Shown: positions 11,522 through 23,626, counted from the stretch's first letter. The stretch: 64,000 nt of DNA from Rhodeus uyekii (GCA_037043235.1 JAWRVZ010000025.1:2755501-2819500); one strand, 5' to 3'. Numbers and translations: made by a program. The notes: generated by a model from the sequence alone, not told the origin.

Positions 11522-13092
11522 CAGGGAGTGCAGAATTATTAGGCAAATGAGTATTTTGACCACATGATCCTCGTTATGCATGTTGTCTTACTCCAAGCTG
11601 TATAGGCTGGAAAGCCTACTACCAATTAAGCATATTAGGTGATGTGCATCTCTGTAATGAGAAGGGGTGCGGTCTAATGACATCAACACCCTCTATCAGG
11701 TGTGCATAATTATTAGGCAACTTCCTTTCCTTTGGCAAAATGGGTCAAAAGAAGGACTTGACAGGCTCAGAAAAGTCAAAAAATAGTGAGATATATTGCA
11801 GAGGGATGCAGCAGTCTTAAAATAGCCAAGCTTCTGAAGCGTGATCATCGAACAATCAAGCGTTTCATTCAAAATAGTCAACAGGGTCGCAAGAAGCGTG
11901 CGGAAAAACCAAGGCGCAAAATAACTGCCGTGAACTGAGAAAAGTCAAGCGTGCAGCTGCCAAGATGCCACTTGCCACCAGTTTGGCCATATTTCAGAGC
12001 TGCAACATCACTGGAGTGCCCAAAAGCACAAGGTGTGCAATACTCAGAGACATGGCCAAGGTAAGAAAGGCAGAAAGTCGACCACCACTGAACAAGACAC
12101 ACAAGCTGAAACGTCAAGACTGGGCCAAGAAATATCTCAAGACTGATTTTTCTAAGGTTTTATGGACTGATGAAATGAGAGTGAGTCTTGATGGGCCAGA
12201 TGGATGGGCCCGTGGCTGGATTGGTAAAGGGCAGAGAGCTCCAGTCCGACTCAGACGCCAGCAAGGTGGAGGTGGAGTACTGGTTTGGGCTGGTATCATC
12301 AAAGATGAGCTTGTGGGGCCTTTTCGGGTTGAGGATGGAGTCAAGCTCAACTCCCAGTCCTACTGCCAGTTTCTGGAAGACACCTTCTTCAAGCAGTGGT
12401 ACAGGAAGAAGTCTGCATCCTTCAAGAAAAACATGATTTTCATGCAGGACAATGCTCCATCTCACTCCATCACACGTCCAAGTACTCCACAGCGTGGCTG
12501 GCAAGAAAGGGTATAAAAGAAGAAAATCTAATGATATGGCCTCCTTGTTCACCTGATCTGAATCCCATTGAGAACCTGTGGTCCATCATCAAATGTGTGA
12601 TTTACAAGGAGGGAAAACAGTACACCTCTCTGAACAGTGTCTGGGAGGCTGTGGTTGCTGCTGCACGCAATGTTGATGGTGAACAGATCAAAACACTGAC
12701 AGAATCCATGGATGGCAGGCTTTTGAGTGTCCTTGCAAAGAAAGGTGGCTATATTGGTCACTGATTTGTTTTTGTTTGGTTTTTGAATGTCAGAAATGTA
12801 TATTTGTGAATGTTGAGATGTTTTATTGGTTTCACTGGTAAAATTAAATAATTGAAATGGGTATAAATTTGTTTTTTGTTAAGTTGCCTAATAATTATGC
12901 ACAGTAATAGTCACCTGCACACACAGATATCCCCCTAAAATAGCCAAAACTAAAAACTATTTAAAATTTTGATACAAAAATATTCAGCTTTGATATTAAT
13001 TAGTTTTTTGTGTTCAGTGAGAACATGGTTGTTGTTCAATAATAAAATTAATCCTCAAAAATACAACTTGCCTAATAATTCTGCACTCCCTG
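11522..13092 (+). mobile_element. Tc1 transposon, end-to-end copy, IR/DR type
   Basis: TA target duplications at 11520-11521 and 13093-13094. The outer inverted repeat reads CAGGGAGTGCAGAATTATTA inward from both ends. A second, inner inverted repeat of 20 bp, GTGCATAATTATTAGGCAAC (11702-11721 against 12883-12902), shares the core AATTATTAGGCAA with the outer one. This is the two-site IR/DR organisation known from Sleeping Beauty-like elements, with inverted repeats of about 200 bp. The length of 1571 bp is normal for Tc1. Both ends are intact, but the transposase is broken. Confidence 0.95.
11740..12764 (+). pseudogene. Tc1 transposase (DD34E), frameshifted
   Basis: A cut-and-paste transposase. 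The N-terminal paired-like DNA-binding part starts at ATG 11740 (MGQKKDLTGSEKSK) and shifts frame within about 20 codons; RDHRTIKRFIQNSQQGRKK is readable in another frame. The catalytic domain is readable in one frame from 11965, with Asp at 12169 in LWTDEM and Asp at 12448 in FMQDNAPSH. A frameshift near 12465-12480 then moves to the frame carrying WPPCSPDLNPIENLW, with Glu at 12570. The C-terminus GGYIGH ends at 12764. All three catalytic residues survive but in different frames, so no functional protein is made. The copy could still be mobilised in trans because its ends are intact. Confidence 0.9.
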
Positions 13093-13361
13093 TATAGTCA
13101 ATGACAGGGAAGAATTTTATCATAAAAGACTAGTTATCTTGTCTATGGTAGGGAAAGAGTTCATACTGACCCAATACTGTCTAGACTGTATTAAAATAGT
13201 TTATGAGCAAGTTATGAACCAATGTTTTTCTAGTAACATTAATGTAGAATGTTCACTCAAATTTATCTTGTCTTTAATAAATGTTAGCACATTTTATTAC
13301 ATTGTTAATAGTTTTAGTTTGTAGGATATTTCAGAAAACGACATGTTTCAGAATGTTCATA

Positions 13362-13365
<4 letters not shown>

Positions 13366-13406
<41 letters not shown>
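13366..13406. repeat. (TG)n microsatellite
   Basis: About 20 TG units. Confidence 0.97.
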
Positions 13407-13408
<2 letters not shown>

Positions 13409-13893
13409 CAGGATGTTTTTAATGTTATGAATATTCTCCTAACTACAAGAAACTTTGCAACTACCTGTTAACTAGCAGTCATTGAAGTATTAGCAGTCAT
13501 TGAAGTATTAGTAGTTTGTTGTGCTCTCCCAACAGACATTCAACAAACTATAAGTTTGTAACTACATGGCAGCTCACACTAATTTCAGTATTAGGAGACC
13601 ATAGTAGACTGCTAGACTGTTAGGTTAGGGTTAGGTGTTTTGGTTCTGGTTAGAAGAATAAGTTGACATGTATGTGCAAAGATATGAGCTGAAAAATGTC
13701 CATTATATATATTAGTCAGACTACTAATACTCTAATTACTGCTAGTTGACATGTACTTACAAAGTTACTTATAGTTAGGAGAATGTCCTAACGAAATGTC
13801 CTTAGTGAAATGAAGGGTTACCGTGCAAGGTGTAAACAAATGGGCATGTTAGCGGGCATGTTCTTCCAAATCTAAAATTAACGTAAAAAATTG

Positions 13894-13894
<1 letters not shown>

Positions 13895-13923
<29 letters not shown>
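13895..13923. repeat. (TA)n microsatellite
   Basis: About 14 TA units. Confidence 0.95.
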
Positions 13924-13925
<2 letters not shown>

Positions 13926-16890
13926 AGTTTCTCCAGATGGCAGGACAAGAACACTGATCGCTGACAAAATGTCCTTCACATCTGGACCTCGAAGGCTGTT
14001 TGTGTCTCAGCACCATTTTGAAAGAAATTAGACCAGACAGCAGTTAGAGCTTCCCCCTAATTAAAAGTCTTGGAGTGAGTGTGTCCAGACCTATGTGAAC
14101 AATTGCCCAGGCCAAAGGCCCTACTGCTGCTCTTACAAGCTCTGAGGCATTTGTACAGAAAGGAGTGACTGACAACTGACAGCCCTACCCCATCTCCCTT
14201 TGTTAAAAGTGAGGCTAAACTGCAATGATGAGAGATCCTGTGCGTGAGTGAAGAGTTGCCTGCAGCTAATTTTGTTGCAATTCCGTTTTCATGCTCTGAT
14301 GGTGCATGTGTCCAGATGCTGCAGCGGTCTCCAGTTGGAAAGGAGATCTCAAAAGAGAAAAAACTCTCTACCATTTCCTGCCAACTTCATTACTTACAGC
14401 TTAAGACTAATCCTGAGCTCAGAACTCTTTCCATTTAATCTTAAATTTGAGAGTAATTTTGCCAAACAGATACTGCTGCGCTCCAAATTACTGGAACAAA
14501 CAGATATATTCTGCATAGTGAGGCTATTTAATTTAGATTGATTAGAACATTTGTATTGCTTGTGTTAAAAAAACTAAATAATATAAATTTATTAATGCTT
14601 GTTTGCCCAATATCTTGTTATTATTTCCATAATGTTTACAAAGCTTGGAAAAGCTCAGAGCATAATTGTCATTTTTATGTTTTCTTTGCATTCCTTCTTA
14701 AAGAGCATCCCCTCATTTCTATATTCTGATCAGGATTTCACCCAATTCTATTGTATAGCAGGTGAAAATCATAATCGAGGGGCTGGGAACATCAATACCT
14801 CAACTGTCCTCATTATTATTTAAGGTTCATTGATAAATGGAGCAGAAAAATAAACTTTTCTCTGTCTGAACCCCCAGACAGATATATTCATTATATATTA
14901 TATATTGTGTTGACTTGTGTGCTTCTATTATCCCAAACGTTTCCAAAAATGTCTAAATCTAGAGAAATCAACATTTTAATGAGTGTAACGGCTCTTGTCA
15001 TTGTATTACCTATTAATGATGTCATATCTGCACTAGCCTTGACTTCCATAGACAGAATTGAAACACCAAAGATGCTTTATGTATTATGTGTTTTAATGGA
15101 CAGAAAATCATTGACAAAAAAAAAAGAAGTTATATAGTTCCAATACGATTAGTCTTTTTGTTTGAATATCTTGTTTTCTTGTTTACTTTGTCAAATGGCT
15201 AACATAGCATAGTGAGAGAGTCATACAATATATTTTAAAATTAATTGCATGTCATTCAGCAGCACAAGTCGTCCAGCTTTTAATATAATAATATTGATCT
15301 AGTTTACAGAAGTGTGCAAAAAGTCCCTCAGAGAGTGCAGACAAAACGCAATAAACACGGTCATGTTTATTTGGAACTGGAGTTTGAGAACATAATCATG
15401 TACCTCTGAGTTCAATTTGATGACAGACTCTGCTCAGGCATTCCAGAATGACGGAATTAGCATTTCAGTTGCTGTGCAGTGAAATCAGTCCACTGGTTGG
15501 TCCAGTTATTCTTTTCCATTGCAAAGTCACAATTTTTAATGCACACTGAGAAATTTATTTTATAATTTTTTTTTTTTTTTTTTCCATATACGTTTTCTCA
15601 TTGGACAAAAAAATTGTCATCTTGCCGTTTCCATAAATGCACTTTCAAAGTATTCCATTAATTACGGTCAAATGCACATAAAGTTAGATGGAAACAGCTG
15701 AAGCTTCTGAAGAGCACAAACCTTCACACAGTGTACAGATCAGTTGAACGGAATATCAAAACAAAGCACTGATTTATGGCCAGATGATACGCAAACAACA
15801 TTTATTGGGTGGACAAAGCAAAATAAGTCTTCAGTAAGTTTTGTTGAATCCAAATTGTAAAGATGATTGCGGTGACATACATATTGTCAGGGTTCTGTTA
15901 CATTCTGTCTAGTAAATTCTTTTTGAGTTCTGACAGAGTTACCCGCCCACCTTGTTCTCCTGGTTAACTATGATTTGTCCCAGCTCTTTCCTTTGATTAC
16001 CCTTCCTCCTGTGTCTATTTCATCCCCTTGTGTGTGCTGTATGTTGTCAAGGTCGTTGTCTTTATTATGTGGTTTACTGTCGAATGGCATCCAGTTTAGT
16101 CTTGCTCTGTTTTTCAGTCAGTCTTGCAGTCTTTCATCAGTTTTAGACACACATTTTAGACACAAAACTTCAAAAGTCACATACGTTACGGTGTGTAGTA
16201 ATGCCCATACAAGACACTGAGACTGTATGTGTCTGTTTATATGCTATTGAGAGAGAGAAATTTGATCCAATTGTCAATTCAGCACTAGTATTTGGAATTA
16301 CTGCCCTGCACTGCCTGCTCTGGTCTGCTCGCTTTCTCTCTCTCTTCTTTCACATCTCCCTTCTCTTCGTCCCCTCCTGACACCATGGCTTTACAGGTCT
16401 AGCACTTCATCACACACACGCATACACACACACTCACCCACATACAAATCCACCCTTCAGCTGGAGTTCAAAGACCGTGTATAAGTGAGATTCTCATTTC
16501 TGCTGCTCTCTCTCAAAACGATGCCATGGCAGGCTGTGGAATGGAAAATTTAGGCAAAAGGTGATATGCAGCAAGCACAACTTGAAAATGAAATGTAGGA
16601 TGCTGATGAGCACACAACCTTCTTTTTTAGCACTTACATAAAAACTTTAAACATCAAATCAACTTTTTTTAGGTCAGAAAATGGTTTATCATCTTTTTTC
16701 CCATTTAAAAAAAATACAGTACTAATGCAGTCTTTGAACTACTCTTGTACTATATTGAGAAACATCTCAACTACCAGTCACATATTCAACAGTGCATTGG
16801 TGTGAAAAGAGTTTGCCGCCTTCCTGACTTCTTATTTTTGTCCATGTTTGTCACACTTAAATGTTTCAGATCATCAAACTAATTTAAATA

Positions 16891-18032
16891 AACTCAGCAA
16901 GAAAAGAAACGTCCCTTTTTCAGGACTGTGCATTTCAACAATAATGTTGTAAAAATCCAAATAACTTTACAGATCTTCATTGTAAAGGGTTTAAACAATG
17001 TTTTCCATGCTCGTTCAATTAACCATAATCAATTAATTAACATGCACCTGTCGAATGGTCTTTAAGACCTCACAGAGAGTAGGCATTTAAGGTCACAGTT
17101 CTAAAAACGCAGGACATTAAAGAGACTTGTCTACCGACTGTGAAAAACACCCAAAGAAAGATGCCCAGGGTCCCTGCTCATCTACGTGAATGTGCATTAG
17201 GCATGCTGCAGGGAGCCATGAGGACTGCTGATGTGGCTAGGGCAATACATTGCCATGTCCGCACTGTGAGACGCCTGAGACAGCGCTACAAGGAAGGACA
17301 GCTGATCATCCTTGCAGTGGAAGACCATGTGTACCAACACCTGCACAGGAGCGGTACATCCAAATATCACACCTGCGTGACAGGTACAGGATGGCCACAA
17401 CAACTGCCTAAGTCACACCAGGTACACACAATCCCTCCGTCAGTGCTCAAACTGTCCGCAATAGGCAGAGAGAGGCAGGACTTGGGGCATCCTCCTCCCT
17501 CATTTGGTACCCTTTATGCATGCTCATCTGGACATGATCCTCCAGCAGGACAATGCCACCAGCCATACTGCTCGTTCTGTGTGTGAGTTTCTCCATGACA
17601 ACAATGGCAGTGTTCTGCCATGGCCAGCAACAAGCCCGGATCTCAATCCCATTGAGCACTTCTGGGACCTGTTGGCTCGCAGGGTGAGGGCTAGGGCCAT
17701 TCCCCCCAGAATTGTCCAGGAACTTGCAAGTGCCTTGGTGGAAGAGTGGGGTAACATCTCACAGCAAGAACTGAAAAATCTGGTCCAGTCCATGAGGAGG
17801 AGATGCACTGTAGTACTTCAAGTAGTATACTGACTGGTACTTTTGATTTTGAGCCTCCCTTCAAAAACGAGATATTATTATATTTCTGTTAGTCACATGT
17901 CTGTGAAACATTTTTAGTTTATGTCTTATGGTGTTGACTCTATTAGTGTTCATACAAACATTTACACAAATTAAGTTTACTGAAAGTAAAAACAGTTGAA
18001 AGTCAGAGGATGTTTCTTTTTTTTGCTGAGTT
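16891..18032 (+). mobile_element. Tc1 transposon with internal deletion, nested in an older Tc1
   Basis: The inverted termini read AACTCAGCAAG from the left and CTTGCTGAGTT-like from the right, with TA at 16889-16890 and 18033-18034. The full family is about 1.6 kb; this copy is 1142 bp because the middle of the transposase gene is missing. Confidence 0.9.
17161..17833 (+). pseudogene. Tc1 transposase with central deletion
   Basis: Starts MPRVPAHLRECALGMLQGAM, followed by RTADVARAIHCHVRTVRRLRQRY, a typical Tc1 helix-turn-helix. After about 100 codons the frame decays. The sequence resumes in another frame at 17504 with VPFMHAHLDMILQQDNATSH (Asp at 17549) and SPDLNPIEHFWDLL (Glu at 17654), ending at 17833. 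The segment that would carry the first catalytic aspartate (the FTDESRF region) and the glycine-rich stretch is deleted. It is therefore inactive, though its termini remain. Confidence 0.9.
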
Positions 18033-18220
18033 TATTAGTCAAAGATAACACAAGTAAACACAAAATGCAGTTTTTAAATGAAGTTTGTAATTATTAAGGG
18101 AAAACAAAATCTAAAGCTACATGGCGCTATATAAAAAGGTACTTTCCCCCTAAACCCAATAACTGGTTAGTATAACGTGTCTGAAACATTAATCTTATCA
18201 TTGCAATGGATCACCTACAG

Positions 18221-18506
18221 CAGGGGTCCGGAACCTATGGCTCGCGAGCCAAATATGGCTCTTTTGATGGCTGCATATTGCTTGATCGCTCCGCTACTTC
18301 CACTTCCCTGTCCGCTACTTCCGCCCTCGAACAACTGGTAGATCGTGCCGCTCCCCGGTCGACAGATCGATCACTCCGCCACCCCCCAACCCCCCGTCGA
18401 CAGATAGATCGCTCCGCTGTCGACAGGACTATGGCTCTACACAGCTTCATATTCAAGAAATGTGGGGCATATGGCTCTCTCAGACAAAAAGGTTCCCCGA
18501 CCCCTG
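18221..18506. mobile_element. hAT MITE with 8-bp target duplication
   Basis: Begins CAGGGGTCCGGAACCTATGG and ends GGTTCCCCGACCCCTG, the usual CAGGGGT...ACCCCTG hAT ends with internal TATGGCTC motifs. ACCTACAG is duplicated exactly at 18213-18220 and 18507-18514. It is 286 bp with no transposase. The middle (18280-18430) has repeated GATCGCTCCGC and GTCGACAG strings. Confidence 0.92.
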
Positions 18507-18514
18507 ACCTACAG

Positions 18515-19000
18515 GGTGCTGCCTGAGTGGATCTTTGGGGAGCAGTGGAGGGGCATACCTCTAGTTTTTGTACAGCCCAGCTACTTACCCTAAGGCCTAG
18601 CAGGCCGAGTACTAAGAGTGGAGGTGTGTGTTCCTTTCTCTGAATAAAATGTCTCTCTTTTGACCAAAAAGGAGGCCTGATCACTCTCTGCACTCAGGAT
18701 CGCTTGCAAGGAGACTCAGAGAAAGACTCTTTCATCCCAGCCGGCTCTAGTGTGGACCTTGGAGGAGCGAAGAGTATATAATTGGTACCAAGCTAAGGGA
18801 ACTGTTTTTTTTGTTTTGTTTTTTTTTCATCACACGCATTTCCAAGACCTAAAACATTGAGCTCAGGAGCAAAGGCTCTTAGCCTAGCAGCTCCTCTTAC
18901 ACCACAGAACATTTATGAGGGGGCTCGACCGGAGCCTTCAGTTCAAAAACGCTATCCTGAGAAGAGTTCAGGGGAGTGGAGGCTTCACCAGAAAAGCCCT
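18515..19000 (+). repeat. Unknown dispersed repeat, copy 1
   Basis: Paralogous to 21305-21740. Shared landmarks are GCCTAGCAGGCCGAGTAC, GGAGGCCTGATCAC, TCTGCACTCAGGA, GAGACTCAGAGA and GGCTCTTAGCCTAGCAGCT. It is diverged and interrupted by a T-run at 18805-18830. The family is unknown to me; it could be part of a retroelement internal region, but no diagnostic protein motif is visible. Confidence 0.7.
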
Positions 19001-20699
19001 AACTCTAATATCAAGAGGAGGCCTGAGAACGCTCCATGTGCAATCAGGCTCATTACAATCGGGACTGTCTTAAAGAGGATTTAGCTGAGCCTACAACTTG
19101 GGGTACCCTTTCATAGACAAGCACTATAACGTATATGTCAAAAACGTATACACAGCCTTGGTGAACATAAGAGACTTCTGATCTGTTTAGTGGTTTATCT
19201 GGTTAGAAGATTTTATTAAAGTGATCTCAGAAAAATAAGGTTGTGTGCTCATCTTGTCAAAATGTAAAGACAAAAAATACAATAAATAAAAAGTACAGTT
19301 ATTGTACAATTATAATGGATAACCATTGTGATCATAATATTAACATTCACATTAAATAAGATTCATATTGATGGAATTGTATTACCCTTCAAATGCGAAT
19401 AAGTTATTCACACACTAAGGATATATTCCTGGGAAATGTTACATGTTTTTTTTTGTTTTTTTGTGGCAGATACAAACTAGAAAATTTAACATGAAAGCAA
19501 TGTTGTTTACATAGTTTTGAGTGAAAAACAATATGTAAAAAAAATAAATAATACATTTTGCATCATTTATACAATACACATAATTTACAGTATCTCATGT
19601 TAACCTCACACCCACGTATTATATAGAATGTTGTAAATGCTAAAATGTTGTTTGTTTGTTTTTTTAAATTCATTTTTCATTTAGGTTACATAAAATGTGG
19701 TTGAGGGGGTAAAATAATAAAATGGGTAAAGGGAAAGTCCAGAATGACTGCATTTTCCAGCAAAAATAAATAAATAAAAAGAATCCTTCTATAGCCACAG
19801 ATCCAGGATTTTGAGAAGGGAACCATAAAAGGTTAAGTTTAATCTGCAGTCTGAGCACTCTCATTCCTGACACTCCTCTTCTTTGTTGAGATGATAGACT
19901 GGGGTCAGTGGGGTGAATGAATCAACTGGATTTCTACGGGCTTGGGGAAGTGACTGCAGTCTGTGTCATCTTTGCTGACTAACCATGAGACCTAAAACAC
20001 TAAATTGTACAAATTCAAGGACACAACAGCATTAGAATAGCCACAATCTCCTCCACACTAAATTGATCATATATCACATCATTCTTTTACATATCTTTGC
20101 AGCTTAATTGTTTTTTTCAATAAATAATTAATTATGTTCGGAATCTACATTTAATTTTTTTTTAAACTTGTTTTCTTCTCGTTGAAGCGTGATGAATCAA
20201 TGTTACCATAATGACTTTATTGAAAAACCTCCTCCCCATGAATACAATTGTATATTAATTGTATCTATTTAAACTGCAGCGTTCTATAAGTATGCTTGTG
20301 TGTTAAAAGGTTTGAGAAGAATTCTGTCATAATATTTATATATCAGAAAAGTACCTCGTGTGTAGATTTTCAAAAGAACTGGAGATAAGTTAAACGTTTG
20401 AAAATTGATCTGTGACTGTCTGTTCTTAAAATATTAATTCCCAAGGTAGAAAAATATATTTTTGCTTCTCAAGTGGATGAAAAAAGTTGCCTTAATTATT
20501 ATCAAGGGAGTAGCTATGCATCACAGCCAGGGAAATAAGCAACATGCATACATTTGACTGACTGCAGCCTATATATTTGATTATAGGCATATTCAGAGTT
20601 TATCAAACATAATATTCTCACCGATCACACACTTTCACAGTCTTTATGTTCCATTCCACATCAAAGACCGCTATTTTTAGAGTTATAAACAATTCACTC
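19001..20699. other. AT-rich stretch, no recognised gene
   Basis: Only scattered homopolymer and AAAT-type runs. No element or coding sequence recognised on either strand. Confidence 0.6.
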
Positions 20700-21260
20700 T
20701 TATCATTCAATCGTGGTTGTATTTATCTGTTTGTGTTACTGGATCTAAGTGCTGCGTTTCTTACTATCGACCACATAATTCTTTTGAATAGACTCGAAAA
20801 TGATGCTTGCATTAGTTGAATTGCATTGGCATGGTTCAAATCATACTTATCTGACTGTTATCAGTTTGTAACAGTAAATGAGGAGTTGTCATTTCAAGTA
20901 TGGAGTACCTCAAGGCTCAGTACTAGGACCATTTAATTTCAGTCTGCACACTGCTACACTTAGGAGACATTATTAGGGAAGCATGACATTAGCTTTCACT
21001 TTTACATAGATATTGATGTAAAAAGGAACACTTCATTCATGTTTTAATGAGGGGCATGGCTCACCTTGGGACTGGTACGTCTCCATTATCCATTTGTGCA
21101 ACCTCTGCTTAGAGACAGCCTTTGCCTTCTGCTGGATTATAAAGCAGAAAAAGAGCTTCCCTGAGCTTCTGAAGTTCTACATGCAGTCCGCGTAAACACA
21201 CAGTGTGCAAACGGAACAAGCCATGCTAGGGTTGAGGACCTTAGTGTAATGACTGACTCT
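20700..21260 (+). pseudogene. L2-like LINE reverse-transcriptase fragment
   Basis: Reads FVLLDLSAAF, TIDHIILLNRLENDACIS, ALAWFKSYLSDCYQFVTV and VEDLSVMTDSTFDS, corresponding to the RT fingers and palm of L2-clade LINEs (typically LLDLSAAFDTVDH ... LxWFxSYL). The expected YADD is degraded to FYIDID near 21000. Stops and a missing codon or two break the frame. Truncated at both ends, it is a decayed 5'-truncated copy. Confidence 0.75.
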
Positions 21261-21304
21261 ACATTTGACAGCAGTCCTAGCAGCTCCCTAACAGCGCTTT
21301 CTGA

Positions 21305-21740
21305 CCTCCGAGGTGCAACCTGGGTGGAGCTCAGGGAGCAGGGAAAGGCCTACTGCTAGGGTTTGTATGGCCCAACTGCTCACCCTATAGTTAATGCCTA
21401 GCAGGCCGAGTACCAAGAGTAAGGGCCTGTGATCCCTTCTCTACATAACAAACTGTTGTAGTTTTTCTTTGTTTGACTGAAAGAGAGGCCTGATCACACT
21501 CTGCACTCAGGACCACTTGCGAGGAGACTCAGAGAGAGTCTGTCACCCCAGTCGCCATGGGAGCAGAACTCGGGGGAGCAACCAAGCTACGGGAAGCTTT
21601 TTTACGTAGCACGTTGAGCTTACAAGTGAAGGCTCTTAGCCTAGCAGCTGTCTCTTATGCCCTAGACCACTTTTGAGAGGGATCAATTGGAGCCTCCATC
21701 TTGAGAACGCTATCCTGGGCAGAGATTTGTGAAGGCTTCT
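21305..21740 (+). repeat. Unknown dispersed repeat, copy 2
   Basis: Diverged duplicate of 18515-19000 in the same orientation, about 2.8 kb away. The segment around CTGACCTCCGAGGTGCAACC lines up with CTGACCTACAGGGTGCTGCC at the hAT insertion site of copy 1, so the hAT probably landed inside this repeat. Confidence 0.65.
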
Positions 21741-22749
21741 TGGTAGAAATGACCTAGAGCCTGCATGCTGGCTAGGCACTCTTACTCTTCTAGCAAGGGG
21801 AGGTCAAATACTGTTTGTTGTAGCTAGATGGCCATTTTTTGGCATACCTTGTACGCAAAAAGGTTTTGCGAGAGTTTCCCATTCTCGCAACGAAAATAGC
21901 ACAGAACACGGATTACGACCGGGGTAGTTCTTCTAAATTCCGTTCAAAGAAACAGATTTTCTGCAATGAGAGGAGGTCAGGATTAGGGAGCCCAGCAGTT
22001 GAGTTGAGAACTGTCAGTTGAGATATAATTCACCAAGACTACCTGAAACTTACTTTTTCTGTAGTCCAACTGTAAGGTCGTTTTTCTGATGACTTCCACA
22101 CCTCAGTGTGGAGCTTGGGGAGAAAACACAAAGTGGGTGCTTATGGTTTGCCAGGCAGCGTTTGTTGAGTTGGCCACCTGGGCAAAACTAAAATTGCCAA
22201 GATTATTATTTAGAAAAAAAACTATGGATATGCTAGTAAATGTTCAGCCATACCACAGTATTAATTTTTTGATAATTTTTGAGTGTTTCATAATAAATGT
22301 ATTAGAATAATATTACATTACGAAAGTGTCAACATATTAAGTATGAGGTCACTCTGGAAATACACTGCAAATTATTTAGTATGCTCTCTTTTTTATTTTA
22401 CCAAGCTTTCTGATTTACTGGCTGTCTACATTGTATTTTTTCTAAATTCTCAGATTAGTCTCAGCATAAAGAAGAGCTTCTAGTAGTGATTCTAAGCTTT
22501 TCTTCAAAAGCTCTTTATTTAGCTCAGTCAAATGTCTTTAATTGCTGTAAAGTAAAAGGCGGGTTATGCTTTAACAACTCAATGTTTCCATTTACAAGAA
22601 CACTTCAGTCCCCAAAGGCCTTCACTTACATGAATATTCATGAGATAAAGGCATCCATACATGGCTGCTCATTTATGTGCACACTCATTAAAAGTACAAT
22701 GTCCCCATTTAGAGCATTCTGACTCTATATTTCCTTCACTTTCATCCAG
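21741..22749. other. No recognised gene
   Basis: Intervening DNA ahead of the candidate exon. The short ORFs here have no recognisable motif. Confidence 0.5.
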
Positions 22750-22898
22750 ATGTAGTCAAAGATGATGCAGCTAATGATCATGAGGCTTTTTATCAGTTAC
22801 ATTTAAATGTGCAGCCAACAGCAGCACTGGACCACATTGACGATGAGCCATTCACTAGTGTTACAGTGACATCTAGTGGGAGGGAGAGTAGTGTTTGA
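22750..22898 (+). CDS. Candidate terminal coding exon, unknown gene
   Basis: I do not recognise this gene. The acceptor is good: a pyrimidine-rich run ATTTCCTTCACTTTCATCCAG ends at 22749. Reading with one base carried over from a preceding exon, the frame is open to TGA at 22896-22898 and gives about 49 residues: VVKDDAANDHEAFYQLHLNV, QPTAALDHIDDEPF and TSVTVTSSGRESSV. It is acidic and then Ser/Thr-rich, ending in S-S-V, which fits a class I PDZ-binding terminus (S/T-x-hydrophobic). No upstream exon is identified in the window. A chance ORF of this length is not rare, so this is a suggestion resting on the splice site and the protein-like composition. Confidence 0.3.
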
Positions 22899-23599
22899 CA
22901 AATGATTGACAGCTCAGATGTGAGAGAAGGAAAATAGCCATCATAGTGAATGAAAGCAGCTGTGTTCTCTTCATTGTAATATAATATAGCATACATCCTT
23001 CTTTGTTTTATATGCCTCTGTCTTTTTATTTCAGGCAGCATTTATCTTACACTTGTTCTGAGAGGATATTACGGTATACAATTTTTGTGTTGCTGTTAAA
23101 ATTCTTTCTACTATTCCATCTTATGCAGAGTTAAATGTAAAATTATTTAAATTGTATACATTTATGAAACAAAGAAATTATGTGAAGTTAAACTTGTAAT
23201 TGGTTTTATTTTATTGCACATATGTGAACAAATATCTGAAGATTATACAAACTGTGTGAGAACACTAATTTGATAATTAAAGTTGTCTCCAAGGTATCAC
23301 AGTAATTTAGATAACTGAAGGTGACATACTTTTCATACGTTTTGGGGGAAAAGTACTGTTTGACATCTAGAATAAATAAGAAAAAAACAGTGAATGAACA
23401 TACACAGGAAGTGAAAGTTACCACTTCTTGTGTACCACTTACCAAAAGAGTCAGATTGCTGATCTTGCTGCAAAAGTGTATGTGAACAAAAGTCAAGTTT
23501 TCACAAAGTTTAAGCCGCTAAGCAATAAAAGGAGTCCAAAGGAGACAAGCTGACTAAACCAATTAAATTAATGACTGCAGGGGAACTCCAAAAATTTAA
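22899..23599. other. No recognised gene
   Basis: If the exon at 22750 is real, this would begin its 3' untranslated region. No clear AATAAA close to the stop was noted. Confidence 0.4.
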
Positions 23600-23626
23600 T
23601 CTTTATTGTTTTGGGAAGTACATTTC

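Larger units (their letters stand above)
13093..16792. other. No recognised gene; microsatellites and an LTR-like segment
   Basis: Holds (TG)n, (TA)n and, at 15893-16170, a plus-strand segment beginning TGTCAGGGTTCTGTTA that resembles the 5' end of fish gypsy LTRs. The segments at 13480-13510 (repeated AGCAGTCATTGAAGTATTA) and 13440-13800 look like an old simple duplication. The several ORFs of 60-100 codons near 14.2-15.1 kb are not protein-like. Confidence 0.5.
16793..18190 (-). mobile_element. Tc1-like element fragment, split by another Tc1
   Basis: The left piece (16793-16890) starts near TGCATTGGTGTGAAAAGAG and runs to CATCAAACTAATTTAAATA. The right piece resumes at 18033 with TTAGTCAAAGATAACACAAG and goes to CCTAAACCCAATAACTGG. 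Together they form the continuous transposase-3' end of the family whose C-terminus is at 3300-3480. The element stops at about 18190 before coding sequence, so it is truncated. It served as target for the Tc1 at 16891-18032. Confidence 0.75.
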
